This document shows, one piece after another, positions 59,401 through 64,000 of a stretch of DNA of 64,000 bases (position 1 is the first letter of the stretch; each line of letters begins with the position of its first letter). The stretch comes from Arcuatula senhousia. Lineage: Eukaryota > Mollusca > Bivalvia > Mytilida > Mytilidae. The notes under the pieces are model-generated. The model made no database searches and was not told where the DNA came from. It saw only the letters and a program-made list of their open reading frames with translations. The stretch is taken from assembly GCA_963971305.1 (NCBI GenBank), contig OZ020305.1:8713001-8777000 (forward strand), read 5' to 3'. The translations under genes and the position numbers were made by a program.

Positions 59401-62400
59401 TGTTTTTGTTTGAGTTATGTATTCTTAAGAGGCACTATGCATTTTACAGAGTGGAGTCTTGGAGTGGAGTTTGGAGTCTGGAGTTTGGAGTCTGGAGTTT
59501 AATAATAATTATTCTCCACTCTTAATAATCATGTTAATTTTAAAACAATATTTAGAAATTTTATATATTTCTGTTTTATTCAATTTGGTAATTTAATCAT
59601 GGTCTGTGAGCCAGATTATTAAAAGAGTTACAGGTTTGTGTTTCTGTGCCTAAATGTTATCAATTCTATCAGCATTAAATCATTTTCATTCTTGATAGAT
59701 TTTATAAGCCAAAAATGAATTACTTAATAAAGTTAATTAAAGTTAATGGCATGTCCAGTTATCCATAAACTTGATCTTGGTCATTTGCATTCTTTTTTGA
59801 CAATGTGAAGATGACTGATAAAAAAGAAGTTAGACATGGCTCCATTTTTTAACAAGAATAATCAAAATTATGTAATAAAAAGTGCTTGTTTGCCTGTTAT
59901 GTCTTGAGTTATAGTAAATGCATGTTGACTGAGAAGATTCCAATTGCTTGATCATGTTTTAAAATAGCAATGCATTAAAGACAGGTTGTACAGGGCAATG
60001 ACCTGTAAATAGCTTTATTGTGAAGTTTAATGTCTGTGACTGCATAGTTATTTAAACCATAGGTGGTTCATAGGTCATAAATCTTACTTTATGAATAAAA
60101 CTCTTTTGTTTTAAAACTCTAGACATTCCTGCCAATGATGAAAATCATCTATCTAAAGGTGAATGGGGCTGTAGCTGATCTAGGTTTATAACCAATCAGC
60201 ATATATGACAAATAGCTATAGCACAGCTGTGTCAAATTTAATTAATTTTTCACTCTAAACTCCAAACTCCAGACTCCACTCTACAACACCACTCCAAGAC
60301 TCCACTCTGTAAAATACATTGTGCCTTCTTAAGAGCATTATTTTATAGATCAATATAAATCTTTATTCAGGATGGCGTTTTTGGTTGCACAGACTATAAT
60401 AAAATAAACTTATGAAAATGCCACACTACGAACGATTTGTCAAAATAAAAAGACAGGTTGAAAAAGATTGCCCCTCCCTATAAAAATGTAATAGCTGATC
60501 ACGTATACATGTTTTATTATCACCTAGGCACACGGCTAGTGTAAAAAATATATTTCCAGCATTTCTTTTAGACATAATATCATCATGATTATTATAACAT
60601 GTGCACTAATTATCAGACAGTAAATAGGAAAGGTCACTCTGTCCATGTCTGCTTTTGAGAAAAATGTATCTGGTAAACCGATTGATCTTGATTCTAAATT
60701 TTTTTTAGGTTGAATGACCACAAACAACACGTTTTAATATGACTGTGACTAGAGTTTCTTATATAAACAACTGAAAAAATACTTGACAAATATCTCTGAC
60801 AAATTCAACGCGCGTATCGACTGCAATAATTTTTACTTGGATAAATACTTTTCTTATAAAACAACTGCATTATCGTCGAGTGAATTATTTTTCGTATGAA
60901 ATAGGGCCAACGATGCTAGGGTTGTCCTTAACTTTCAGTGAGGTGCGTTGGTGACTTTATGAACAGTAATGTTTTTTTTATACCTGTTATAAATTCGCAT
61001 TTTTGCAACATCTATAAGAACTCAATCTCCTTCTCTTAAGTGCATTGAGACCAATTCAAGAACGTTCATTTATTTAGGTGCTAAACTTTTTAACATAGAT
61101 AATGATTTGTCATTTTTATATATCGTACAATACAATGTTGACAGGGGTACGTCTATTCGTTGATTGCAATTTGGTGGCTTTAAAGAATTTCAATGTAACT
61201 TTTCTTTCCAAATGTGTCTATTTCTGGCCCTTTCAGGAAAGATTAAGAAAGGTCGGACGTACCTCTGACATCGTGCGTTTGAAAAAAAAAATGTTTACAC
61301 TCTCGTAAGTTCTCTGTACCCATCCTACAATTCAGAATTAGAACTAAGAAAAATTCTATATGAATAATGTTTGTTATCTTGAAAGCTATCCCCCCTATCC
61401 CCGCCCATTCGGAAAAAAGATCGGCTGGACACTTTGAGAATGTGTTTTAAATAAATGCTAAAACAGAGATAGTGCCTTTTCCAGTGCTCTTGTTTAATTG
61501 GCAAAAGCTTCCTTATAAAACCAAAAGTTGCTTAACAGTTGGGGTACGTCTATTCGTTGATTGCAATTTGGTGGCTTTAAAGAATTTCAATGTAACTTTT
61601 CTTTCCAAATGTGTCTATTTCTGGCCCTTTCAGGAAAGATTAAGAAAGGTCGGACGTACCTCTGACATCGTGCGTTTGAAAAAAAAAATGTTTACACTCT
61701 CGTAAGTTCTCTGTACCCATCCTACAATTCAGAATTAGAACTAAGAAAAATTCTATATGAATAATGTTTGTTATCTTGAAAGCTATCCCCCCTATCCCCG
61801 CCCATTCGGAAAAAAGATCGGCTGGACACTTTGAGAATGTGTTTTAAATAAATGCTAAAACAGAGATAGTGCCTTTTCCAGTGCTCTTGTTTAATTGGCA
61901 AAAGCTTCCTTATAAAACCAAAAGTTGCTTAACATGATTTATTTTTTTCAAATATTGACGGATCCATGGCGACCATTTGAATCCTTTCAAATTGTAATTA
62001 AGACACATATTAAGGACAATTAAAGATAAACAAAAAGAATATTTCTAAAGGTTAACAAAGCATCTGCCTTTTATTTGATGTTTTGTGCATTAAATTTGAT
62101 ATTTTGTGCATGAAAATATAACTAAATGCCCCCAAGGACGAAGTCGCAAGGCCATACTTTGTTGTACCTACTTAGTACTTATAACATACATGGTATATGT
62201 TATACTGTCACAAACTGTATAATAGTTTATATGACAATAAAAATTGAATGAATTGAATGAATTATCAAATCTGCATTTAAAACATATAAAACACTCAAAT
62301 GAAAACTTTTCCCGGCCTTATTAAATATACTAGTATTTTGTCCTGTACATACGATTACGCGATTTTTCTAGTAAAGAAAGATAATCTGTGTTCATTTGTT

Positions 62401-63905
62401 TTCTCATTTTTCATGAAAATATATGAGGTTGTGTCCCTTTAGATTTTTTACAAAAGAAAAATCGTCTGGACAAAGGGAAACTACTCAATTATTGCCTTAT
62501 TTTACAAAATCGTGTAATATAGTTGAATTATTGTCTACTGTAATATTACTTTACTTTGTAATATTACAATAAATAGTAAGTGCCTGGACTGTATAAACAA
62601 AATATCAATCCGCTTTTGTATTCTTTATTAATCAATAATTACTATCGCATCAGATAGACGTCTTACATACTTTTACAAAATTTGAAAACTATATAAATAA
62701 ATTTATAACATAATTGCGAGTAAGGCGACGAAAAAAAAAAAAACAGATCTGGAAAAAGAAATATATTGCAAGCGTGTATTGATATTTCTATTAATAGATT
62801 TTTGGTAAACTGCCGGAAAAACCATTTGCAGGCTTACCGCAAGGCTATCGTAGCTAAAGCCGTGGCTAATCGCTAGCGATTACCCCGGCTAAAAATCAAT
62901 GAAATCAATGTATAGAAACTGTGAATCGGAATGTTTGTTCTGCAACCACTACAACTGATTTTAATATAAAATAAAGTATTTTAAATGCTATTTATTAAGT
63001 ATAATATGTTTATAAGAATTCAAATCCTCTTTTCTCTCTTTTTGTATAAATTTTGTATTCATTTCCCTATATTTACCTGTATTTTATACCTGGAAAAAAT
63101 ATTCGCTCAAATGAAAACAGGGGTTATTTTCAAATTCGCTTTCACTTTACTTAAAAAACGCTGTTGCAGGTTAAGATATGAGTAAATCGCATTAAAATCA
63201 GTTTGAGATATGAGGCGAATTCTATGATCACCTTCTGAAAGTTAAATTTCCCGACCTTACACATCAGTGGCAACAGTGTCCCCATCTTGCTTTTCTGTTC
63301 CTCAATCAATTGATGTGCATTTCATCACATATTCTCCCTATTGTTGAATTCATGCTACTTGAAGTGAAGCAATAACTTACCACAAAGGTAATTCCCCCTT
63401 AAGGGAAATTAAAAATTTTCGGGATTCTCAGCTTTTATCCATTCAAATGCTTTAAAAATTTTCCAACATATTTTTCTAATATTTGTTCGGAACTAGATAG
63501 AGAAGGTCCTAATAAACATCTTTTAAAAATGTCAACCAATTCCAATATATGCTTATATCTTGAAATCGGCTCCATGTTTTTGAGAACTTTTTTCCTAAAG
63601 TCTAGCTAATTTGAGCCATTCTTTTCAACTTTATATTTATTTTCAATAACTTTTAATTACAAAAAAAAATCAGGCTCGTACATGTACTCCCTTAATGAGA
63701 TTTGCATGCTTGTCGATTCGTGATTTTCTTCATTTGTTTTAGATTATGGTCAGACTATTTGTATGAAGCTCGGTTTTTAGAATACAATCTATCAGTCAAA
63801 GGATTCCATTCATCTGTGTTGAGAGCCCTGAATAATCACTTAGATTGTCGGAAGTATTTCACGGATAGAGGCTGTGCATATAACTCTACATTAGAAAATT
63901 TTCAG
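26159..63905 (+). CDS. Carbohydrate sulfotransferase 15-like protein, copy 2 (five exons visible, both ends incomplete)
   Basis: Exons 26159-26434, 34599-34848, 35674-35790, 37186-37342 and 63743-63905 join in one frame of 321 codons, with the same phases (0,1,1,2,0) and nearly the same lengths as exons A-E of copy 1. The protein has a membrane anchor (VCLIVGILIIYVCVSLIYF), LCYGRG and LDHLDFRK, the PAPS loop PKSGTTDIW, LVPGNEGCNEPRVLNAD and MRNPVER-LWSDYLYEA. It lacks an initiator ATG and the last two exons, which must lie past 64000. Intron A-B holds a DIRS retrotransposon and intron D-E is 26.4 kb. No stop or frameshift is seen in the exons, so it is probably an active tandem paralogue. Substrate and expression are unknown. 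Confidence 0.85.
26612..27055 (+). repeat. SINE-like repeat family A, copy 2
   Basis: Collinear with 7868-8345: ATATCCGCGAGATGAACATG, CCGAGACCTGCAGCAGGGTT, CACCACTATGG, GACAAGCTTAGCGCTGCTG. It is preceded by a run of C (26581-26597). Confidence 0.7.
27379..27465. repeat. A-rich simple sequence
   Basis: Runs of A broken by C (AACAACAACAAC and AAACAAACAAAC types). The lysine-rich frame across it is not a gene. Confidence 0.85.
27748..27927. repeat. DIRS left inverted terminal repeat
   Basis: It reads ATAAGATATAACAATGCAAT and onward to GCTTCTTGTATTT. It is the reverse complement of 32592-32773 with very few differences. The outer 66 bp (27682-27747), including GGACGCGAAGCGTCC, are not in the right repeat but reappear in the internal complementary region. 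Confidence 0.85.
28296..28414. repeat. DIRS internal complementary region
   Basis: Complement of the left outer end (TATTCGTTTTCCTCGTATAA ... GGACGCTTCGCGTCC ... AATCTTCAATT) joined directly to the complement of the right outer end (AATTATACTTCGGAAAACTC). It overlaps the last codons of the recombinase frame, as is usual in this class. Confidence 0.88.
28395..29400 (-). pseudogene. DIRS tyrosine recombinase (one frame break)
   Basis: The N-terminal part lies in the frame ending at 28955: GLSEKVEKLRLSSW, WNKWVCWCLEREVDPFSAPL and LRRLMRGI-like text, the SAM-like core-binding domain. The catalytic part lies in frame 28970-28395: PKRSSEIARI (first Arg), the H-x-x-R box in FKAHSTRSASTSKA, and FKKFYCRSV with the nucleophilic tyrosine. 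The two parts are separated by a one-base shift in an A-run at about 28965. The start overlaps the RNase H frame, which is a normal DIRS arrangement, so that overlap need not be a mutation. Role: integration of the circular DNA copy. Confidence 0.82.
29245..31297 (-). pseudogene. DIRS reverse transcriptase-RNase H (one frame break)
   Basis: The RT part (31297 to about 30470) shows FLVEKKGGGQRPVINL, MIKLDLSDAYLTLPI, SLPFGISVAPRVFTKVM and the catalytic VIYLDDILIM. The RNase H part lies in frame 30438-29245, with LIIQTDASLFGWGAV, HINILELLAIKHAL and IQTDNKTALTYLNK carrying the acidic residues and then FIPGSQNGIADWESR. The two parts are separated by a one-base shift in a run of seven A's at about 30470. 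The product would copy the element RNA to DNA. All catalytic residues are present; only the frame break argues against activity. Confidence 0.88.
31333..32533 (-). pseudogene. DIRS gag-like protein (one frame break)
   Basis: First part 32533-31979: starts MAQSQLDSPGSSTLR, then five EASQGNN-type heptad copies, a Ser/Asp/Glu-rich acidic stretch (SLSSSSSSSEDEVDSDD) and a basic KRKRGE. Second part 31992-31333: FMKKLFKRKFKQPLSLGK, NAHYVYMTDRRKSLLNRVL and a Gly/Arg-rich tail (NRGRSLGRGRGNRRG) likely to bind nucleic acid. A one-base shift in an A-run near 31995 separates them. It is followed within 40 bp by the RT frame. Confidence 0.78.
32592..32792. repeat. DIRS right inverted terminal repeat and outer end
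   Basis: Reverse complement of the left repeat through 32773. The outer end GAGTTTTCCGAAGTATAATT closes the element and is copied in the internal complementary region. Confidence 0.85.
32793..33195. other. Intronic stretch, nothing recognised
   Basis: AT-rich DNA between the DIRS element and the family B pair. Confidence 0.4.
33196..33950. repeat. Head-to-head pair of SINE-like family B repeats
   Basis: The left copy (about 33205-33500) is reversed and the right copy (about 33480-33950) is forward. They meet at AGCTTGTCGTAAGAGGCGAC. Shared blocks include ACCAAGTGTGTACCCTAGGTGG, GAGTGCCACGCTTC and a CACTCACTCAC end matched by GTGAGTGAGTTG on the left. Frames read across it are artefacts. Confidence 0.72.
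34599..34848 (+). CDS. CHST15-like copy 2, exon B (PAPS-binding loop)
   Basis: 250 bp from TATTTTAG to GTACGT, phase 0 in and phase 1 out. It encodes ETFHYLDNFKNPCFYRNVSY, FFIIGMPKSGTTDIW and GCEKEPFYFTRTRFHDAK. The 5'-phosphosulfate loop and the following KEP.YFTR strand are both intact, closer to the family consensus than copy 1. Confidence 0.9.
34849..35673. other. Copy 2 intron B-C
   Basis: It includes a repeat starting with the hairpin TATGTCTCCCC...GGGGAGACATA (35088-35113) followed by a CGTCCGTCTGTCCG stretch, and one CCTGTACCAAGTTAGGACCA block near 35370. Confidence 0.55.
35674..35790 (+). CDS. CHST15-like copy 2, exon C (GC splice donor)
   Basis: 117 bp, as in copy 1, encoding IWSLDRYLDLFHHTTNVIQ and WATDKPYYFLVTG. 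The acceptor is ATATCAG. The only donor that keeps phase 1 is ACAG/GCGAGT, a GC donor; the GT four bases further on would give phase 2 and throw exon D out of frame. Confidence 0.85.
35791..37185. other. Copy 2 intron C-D
   Basis: 1.4-kb intron with inferred GC-AG borders. It holds two CCTGTACCAAGTTAGGACCA-type blocks (about 36145-36255) and a piece with GTGCCAATTGGACATTCG. Otherwise AT-rich. Confidence 0.55.
37186..37342 (+). CDS. CHST15-like copy 2, exon D (3'-phosphate-binding segment)
   Basis: 157 bp between ATTCTAG and GTGATT, phase 1 in and 2 out. It encodes GTVDVSHDNDKW, LVPGNEGCNEPRVLNAD and LIFIMRNPVER. Nucleotide identity to exon D of copy 1 is also high, including silent sites toward the 3' end. 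Confidence 0.9.
37648..37720. repeat. Short tandem TTGAGCGA repeat
   Basis: Four copies of TTTCATTTGAGCGA-like units separated by A-runs. No function seen. Confidence 0.7.
37935..38945 (+). pseudogene. Degenerate reverse-transcriptase retroelement, C-terminal part and 3' tail
   Basis: Translated in shifting frames, 37951-38424 gives FRHIDDVLSL (an RT Y/H-x-DD box), NNPRFGDYLLFI, ELEIKDTTDSRRSASYLDLF, TKLYEKRDDFNFLIVNFAFL, CSNIPSAPAYGV and LTSKLLTQGYVAPRLSSSLK, then KFYGRHH. A later frame has SSFPDLTNTKSMFGNVTGVL ending at TAG near 38721. This pattern is common in RT proteins of marine invertebrate retroelements. At least three breaks (38.00, 38.08 and 38.21 kb) make it a dead copy. Its 3' tail (CTTCCGGAGCACCTGAGTTC and GTTTTGTCTTTGTC) is the source of the family D repeats elsewhere in the window. 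Confidence 0.72.
39051..40566. mobile_element. Element X, copy 2, left part (truncated and interrupted)
   Basis: 39051-39370 matches 14733-15060 and 39979-40566 matches 16287-16855. It contains the frames 39877-40197 and 40211-40465 (minus) that share SLEPLNIF and ARLQTKLTEEN text with copy 1. The left end is missing, and the copy is interrupted at 40571 by a 1.1-kb insertion. Confidence 0.65.
40571..41665. mobile_element. 1.1-kb insertion with CAGTC/GACTG ends and ATCC target duplication
   Basis: The left end CAGTCTAATATCTAGTGGTA pairs loosely with the right end TACCACCGGTTTTCGGACTG (about 18 of 25 bases complementary). ATCC flanks it on both sides (40567-40570 and 41666-41669), and element X copy 1 has the uninterrupted ATCC. 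Short minus-strand frames inside are not recognised. Confidence 0.62.
42853..43143 (+). other. Unrecognised 96-codon open frame
   Basis: The frame contains FIGILDDINVIKLAKFLSVE and a basic HRRKREDYLCYDN stretch. It is AT-rich and has no recognised domain. It could be a remnant of a gene of the surrounding insertion or chance. Confidence 0.2.
43150..44120. other. Stretch with nothing recognised
   Basis: AT-rich DNA inside the large insertion. No repeat shared with the rest of the window was noticed. Confidence 0.4.
44124..44363. mobile_element. MITE with AAGGCACGGACCATTTGATT ends, copy 1
   Basis: The left end AAGGCACGGACCATTTGATT is paired with a partly eroded right end (CCATCAAATAGTCCTTGCCT). 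G-rich next to the left end and CCCGGG near the right; the interior has repeated GATTATTTTTTTC blocks. A better-preserved copy is at 52072-52357. Confidence 0.65.
44370..45915. other. Stretch with nothing recognised
   Basis: AT-rich DNA in the large insertion; one GATCCGGCTC inverted pair near 45030-45060. No coding signal. Confidence 0.4.
45920..46395 (+). repeat. SINE-like repeat family B
   Basis: Contains AGCTTGTCGTAAAAGGCGAC, ACCAAGTGTGTACCCTATAG, GAATGCCACGCTTCTTGCAC and GGGCGTAAAACACCAA, with a CACTCACTCAC end. Several short overlapping frames here are artefacts. Confidence 0.72.
46400..47394. other. Stretch with little recognised
   Basis: AT-rich; one GTTCCGTCCGTCCGTTTGTCC stretch near 47128. 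No gene seen. Confidence 0.4.
47400..47520. repeat. Hairpin followed by a family D fragment
   Basis: ATACCTCGCCAC and GTGGCGAGGTAT form a short perfect stem (47400-47429). After it come CAACAACGCGAACTCGTTAT and GAGAGTAAGCAATTCCTGC, as in family D. Confidence 0.5.
47521..48369. other. Stretch with little recognised
   Basis: Contains CCGTCCGTCTG-type low-complexity sequence near 47690-47760; otherwise AT-rich. Confidence 0.4.
48370..48588. mobile_element. MITE-like element with ACTGTGG / CCACAGT ends
   Basis: Ends ACTGTGGTTTCATTATTAT and CCAATCCACAGT. The interior repeats CCACGAA and TTCGTGG blocks in both orientations (GTGGTTTTC, AACCACGAA). No ORF. Confidence 0.55.
48770..49010 (+). repeat. 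Family B repeat fragment
   Basis: Shows CGTGTGTGGAGAGTGCCACG, CTTCATGCACGTAAATGATC and CCGCCCCTACTCACCTCTCC, as in other family B copies. Confidence 0.6.
49139..49735 (+). repeat. Family A repeat: partial copy followed by a nearly full copy
   Basis: 49139-49275 repeats the middle of family A (GACACAGGCCAATCAGGTAG to CTACTCTTA). 49285-49735 then starts again and runs to GACAAGCGTAGCGCTGCTGC and the CGCCATCCGG end. Confidence 0.68.
49740..50119. other. Stretch with nothing recognised
   Basis: No repeat, coding or RNA signal seen. Confidence 0.35.
50120..51165. mobile_element. Inverted pair of GGGCATGYG arrays flanking a 0.75-kb core
   Basis: The left flank has GCATTTGGGCATGCGGGTAT and more GCGGGCATG units (50230-50275). 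The right flank has the complement (CATGCCCGCAGACCTGCCAG, 51042-51100). Outside each array is a related GCCGATTT segment. The core holds GCATCACTAG and CACCTACCA blocks repeated about 145 bp apart (50693 and 50843). Confidence 0.5.
51240..51425 (+). repeat. Family A repeat fragment
   Basis: GCGCACCACGATGGCTTGCG, CGCATTATAACCTGACGACC and GCTTTGTGGGCAAAGCGACC match the 3' half of family A. Confidence 0.6.
51480..52065. repeat. Diverged tandem array, unit about 130-165 bp
   Basis: ACGGTTTCTGA, GAAATTCGTAC and CGTACCCCAAACAGGA recur about four times (near 51563, 51725, 51885 and 52012). No ORF. Confidence 0.65.
52072..52357. mobile_element. MITE with AAGGCACGGACCATTTGATT ends, copy 2
   Basis: Left TAGGCACGGACCATTTGATT plus TTCTGGGG; right AAATCAAATGGTCCGTGCCT. 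TTA flanks both sides. The interior repeats CCGGGAAATTTTTTT and GATTATTTTTTTC. Confidence 0.75.
52360..52965. other. Stretch with nothing recognised
   Basis: AT-rich DNA between a MITE and the family C array. Confidence 0.35.
52970..54430 (+). repeat. Family C repeat, expanded copy with seven ~160-bp units
   Basis: It opens with TCACCTGACCCAAAGGGTCA and GTCCGTCGTCGTCGTCCG. The unit marked by GATAGAGAAAAGCTGTTGCT and TCAGATGACCCCTTATAGGG then recurs near 53406, 53559, 53716, 53884, 54042, 54216 and 54381 (spacing 153-174 bp). Other copies have one or two units. Confidence 0.8.
54635..55095 (-). repeat. SINE-like repeat family B, reversed
   Basis: GTGCATGAAGCGTGGCACTC, CGCGGACGAGGGCCACCCTA and CCCTTAGTCGCCTCTTACG are complements of the forward family B copies. 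Confidence 0.72.
55490..56100. repeat. Diverged tandem array, unit about 165-180 bp
   Basis: ACTGTGACGGAAATTTTGAA-like blocks recur near 55675, 55850 and 56028, each preceded by a CAGACCTC(TATG) block. It ends in a CGGACG-rich stretch. Confidence 0.6.
56101..57214. other. Stretch with one family A fragment
   Basis: A reversed family A piece lies at about 56290-56365 (AGCGCTAAAGTCCATTT and GTCAGGCCGCATTGCCCATA). The rest is AT-rich and unrecognised. Confidence 0.45.
57215..57485 (-). repeat. Family B repeat fragment, reversed
   Basis: AAAGGGATCTTTTACGCGCA, GTGTGGCACTCTCCACACAC and AGTCGACTTTTACGACAAG match reversed family B. Confidence 0.65.
57840..58800 (+). repeat. Two diverged family A-like copies
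   Basis: The first (about 57880-58270) has GACCATGAAATGATGAATAT and AACATGCGAGGAACATGACC. The second (about 58355-58800) has AAATGATGACGAAGTGGAGG and a GACAAGCATA end, and includes a short tandem duplication of TGATAACCCCGGCATTCAAT (58652 and 58690). Confidence 0.5.
58801..59421. other. Stretch with nothing recognised
   Basis: AT-rich; no coding or repeat match noticed. Confidence 0.35.
59431..60325. mobile_element. 895-bp TIR element with perfect 9-bp target duplication
   Basis: The left end GGCACTATGCATTTTACAGA then GTGGAGTCTTGGAGTGG pairs with the right end (CCACTCCAAGACTCCACTCT, GTAAAATACATTGTGCC) for about 80 bp. TTCTTAAGA flanks both sides exactly (59422-59430 and 60326-60334). A 9-bp duplication is typical of Mutator-like elements. 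The interior is AT-rich with no transposase, so it is a non-autonomous copy. Confidence 0.8.
60335..61143. other. Stretch with nothing recognised
   Basis: AT-rich DNA up to the tandem duplication. Confidence 0.35.
61144..61934. repeat. Perfect 397-bp tandem duplication
   Basis: 61144-61540 and 61541-61934 read the same throughout as far as I can follow (GGGGTACGTCTATTCGTTGA to CCAAAAGTTGCTTAACA). Each unit has a short frame with LFVDCNLVALKNFNVTFLSK that is not recognised. Confidence 0.85.
61935..62591. other. Right interior of the large insertion
   Basis: A GAATTGAATGAATT run near 62245-62262 looks like a retroelement tail. The last ~50 bp are the right inverted end of the 20.8-kb insertion. 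Confidence 0.4.
62592..62898. mobile_element. Element X, copy 2, right part
   Basis: Collinear with 16954-17255: TATAAACAAAATATCAATCC, GCATCAGATAGACGTCTTAC and GTGGCTAATCGCTAGCGATT. Homology stops after GGCTAAAAATC. Confidence 0.78.
62899..63742. other. Last part of copy 2 intron D-E
   Basis: AT-rich, with no recognised repeat; ends with a TTTGTTTTAG acceptor. Confidence 0.4.
63743..63905 (+). CDS. CHST15-like copy 2, exon E
   Basis: 163 bp, phase 2 in and 0 out, between TTTGTTTTAG and GTTTAT. The first base completes the Arg codon of exon D. It encodes LWSDYLYEARFLEYNLSVKG and DCRKYFTDRGCAYNSTLENF. It matches copy 1 exon E in length and in the cysteine positions. Exons F and G are expected beyond 64000. 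Confidence 0.87.
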
Positions 63906-64000
63906 GTTTATTTAGTTTTACTTTACATGATCGTACCTATATATACCATTGAGTTCTAAAGCGGGTATCTTTACGATGATCAATTGATTTATGAATACCC

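Larger units (their letters stand above)
41744..62591. mobile_element. 20.8-kb TIR-bounded insertion splitting element X copy 2
   Basis: It starts CAGTCCAGGCACTTACTATT and ends AATAGTAAGTGCCTGGACTG. The inverted match runs about 34 bp to TTGTAATATTAC, then loosely to about 55 bp. TATAA is present on both sides (41739-41743 and 62592-62596), and the same site is uninterrupted in element X copy 1 (16954-16958). The left flank matches 16889-16958 and the right flank matches 16954-17255, so one repeat was split in two. The inside is a patchwork of SINE-like repeats, MITEs and tandem arrays with no long ORF, so it is either non-autonomous, decayed, or a small element enlarged by later insertions. 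Confidence 0.72.
37343..63742. other. Copy 2 intron D-E (26.4 kb)
   Basis: Exon D ends in phase 2 at 37342, and the only exon found that resumes it starts at 63743. The matching intron of copy 1 is 1.7 kb. Most of the extra length is a 20.8-kb TIR-bounded insertion (41744-62591). Confidence 0.75.

Noticed and set aside
61102..61705. Repeated LFVDCNLVALKNF frame as duplicated exons
   Set aside because: No family match, only the first unit follows a possible acceptor (TTGACAG), and the frame is inside a recent duplication of unclear origin.
41744..62591. Calling the 20.8-kb insertion a Polinton/Maverick
   Set aside because: Size is similar, but the tips are CAGTCC rather than AG..., the duplication is 5 bp rather than 6, and no polymerase, integrase, ATPase or capsid frame is visible.

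Overview
The window looks like nuclear DNA of a bivalve mollusc, most likely a mytilid mussel. It is AT-rich, with short exons in long introns, GT-AG splice sites, and many dispersed repeats of the kind seen in mussel genomes. The organism is an inference from repeat style and gene family; no species marker was found. Only three host loci can be supported, all membrane or secretory-pathway type proteins. Nearly everything else is transposon-derived.

Host genes: (i) positions 1-460, minus strand, hold the 5' coding exon of a type II membrane protein that runs off the window edge. Its lumenal part weakly resembles the start of FkbM-type methyltransferase domains. (ii) A carbohydrate sulfotransferase 15-like gene (CHST15/GalNAc4S-6ST family, copy 1) lies on the plus strand from 1551 to 13473. 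It has seven coding exons whose phases all join (437 residues visible); the initiating exon was not found. (iii) A tandem paralogue (copy 2) lies on the plus strand from 26159 to 63905. Five exons are visible, each matching the corresponding exon of copy 1 in phase, and the last two lie beyond the window. Its fourth intron is 26.4 kb. Both genes keep the PAPS 5'-phosphosulfate-binding loop (PKSGTTDIW) and the 3'-phosphate-binding segment (MRNPVER followed by WSDYL), so both could encode Golgi sulfotransferases acting on glycosaminoglycan-like chains.

Mobile DNA, left to right: hairpin MITE-like repeats and a foldback element built of a 17-20 bp minisatellite sit in copy 1 introns. Between the two genes are a 3-kb element with inverted ends (14.5-17.5 kb), a 5'-truncated LINE (18.4-19.7 kb) and a 3.6-kb element with about 90-bp inverted ends and a TTCTT target duplication (21.3-24.9 kb). 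A nearly complete DIRS-type retrotransposon (27.7-32.8 kb, minus strand) lies in intron A-B of copy 2, with gag, RT-RNase H and tyrosine recombinase frames and the diagnostic internal complementary region. Intron D-E of copy 2 carries a second, broken copy of the 3-kb element. That copy is split first by a 1.1-kb insertion (TSD ATCC) and then by a 20.8-kb segment (41744-62591) with inverted ends CAGTCCAGGCAC/GTGCCTGGACTG and TSD TATAA. That one event accounts for most of the intron. Inside it are SINE-like repeats (families A and B), short-period arrays, MITEs with precise target duplications and a 397-bp tandem duplication, but no long ORF.

No tRNA, rRNA, CRISPR array or bacterial-type operon was seen. 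All splice assignments come from reading phase and homology between the two paralogues, not from transcript data.
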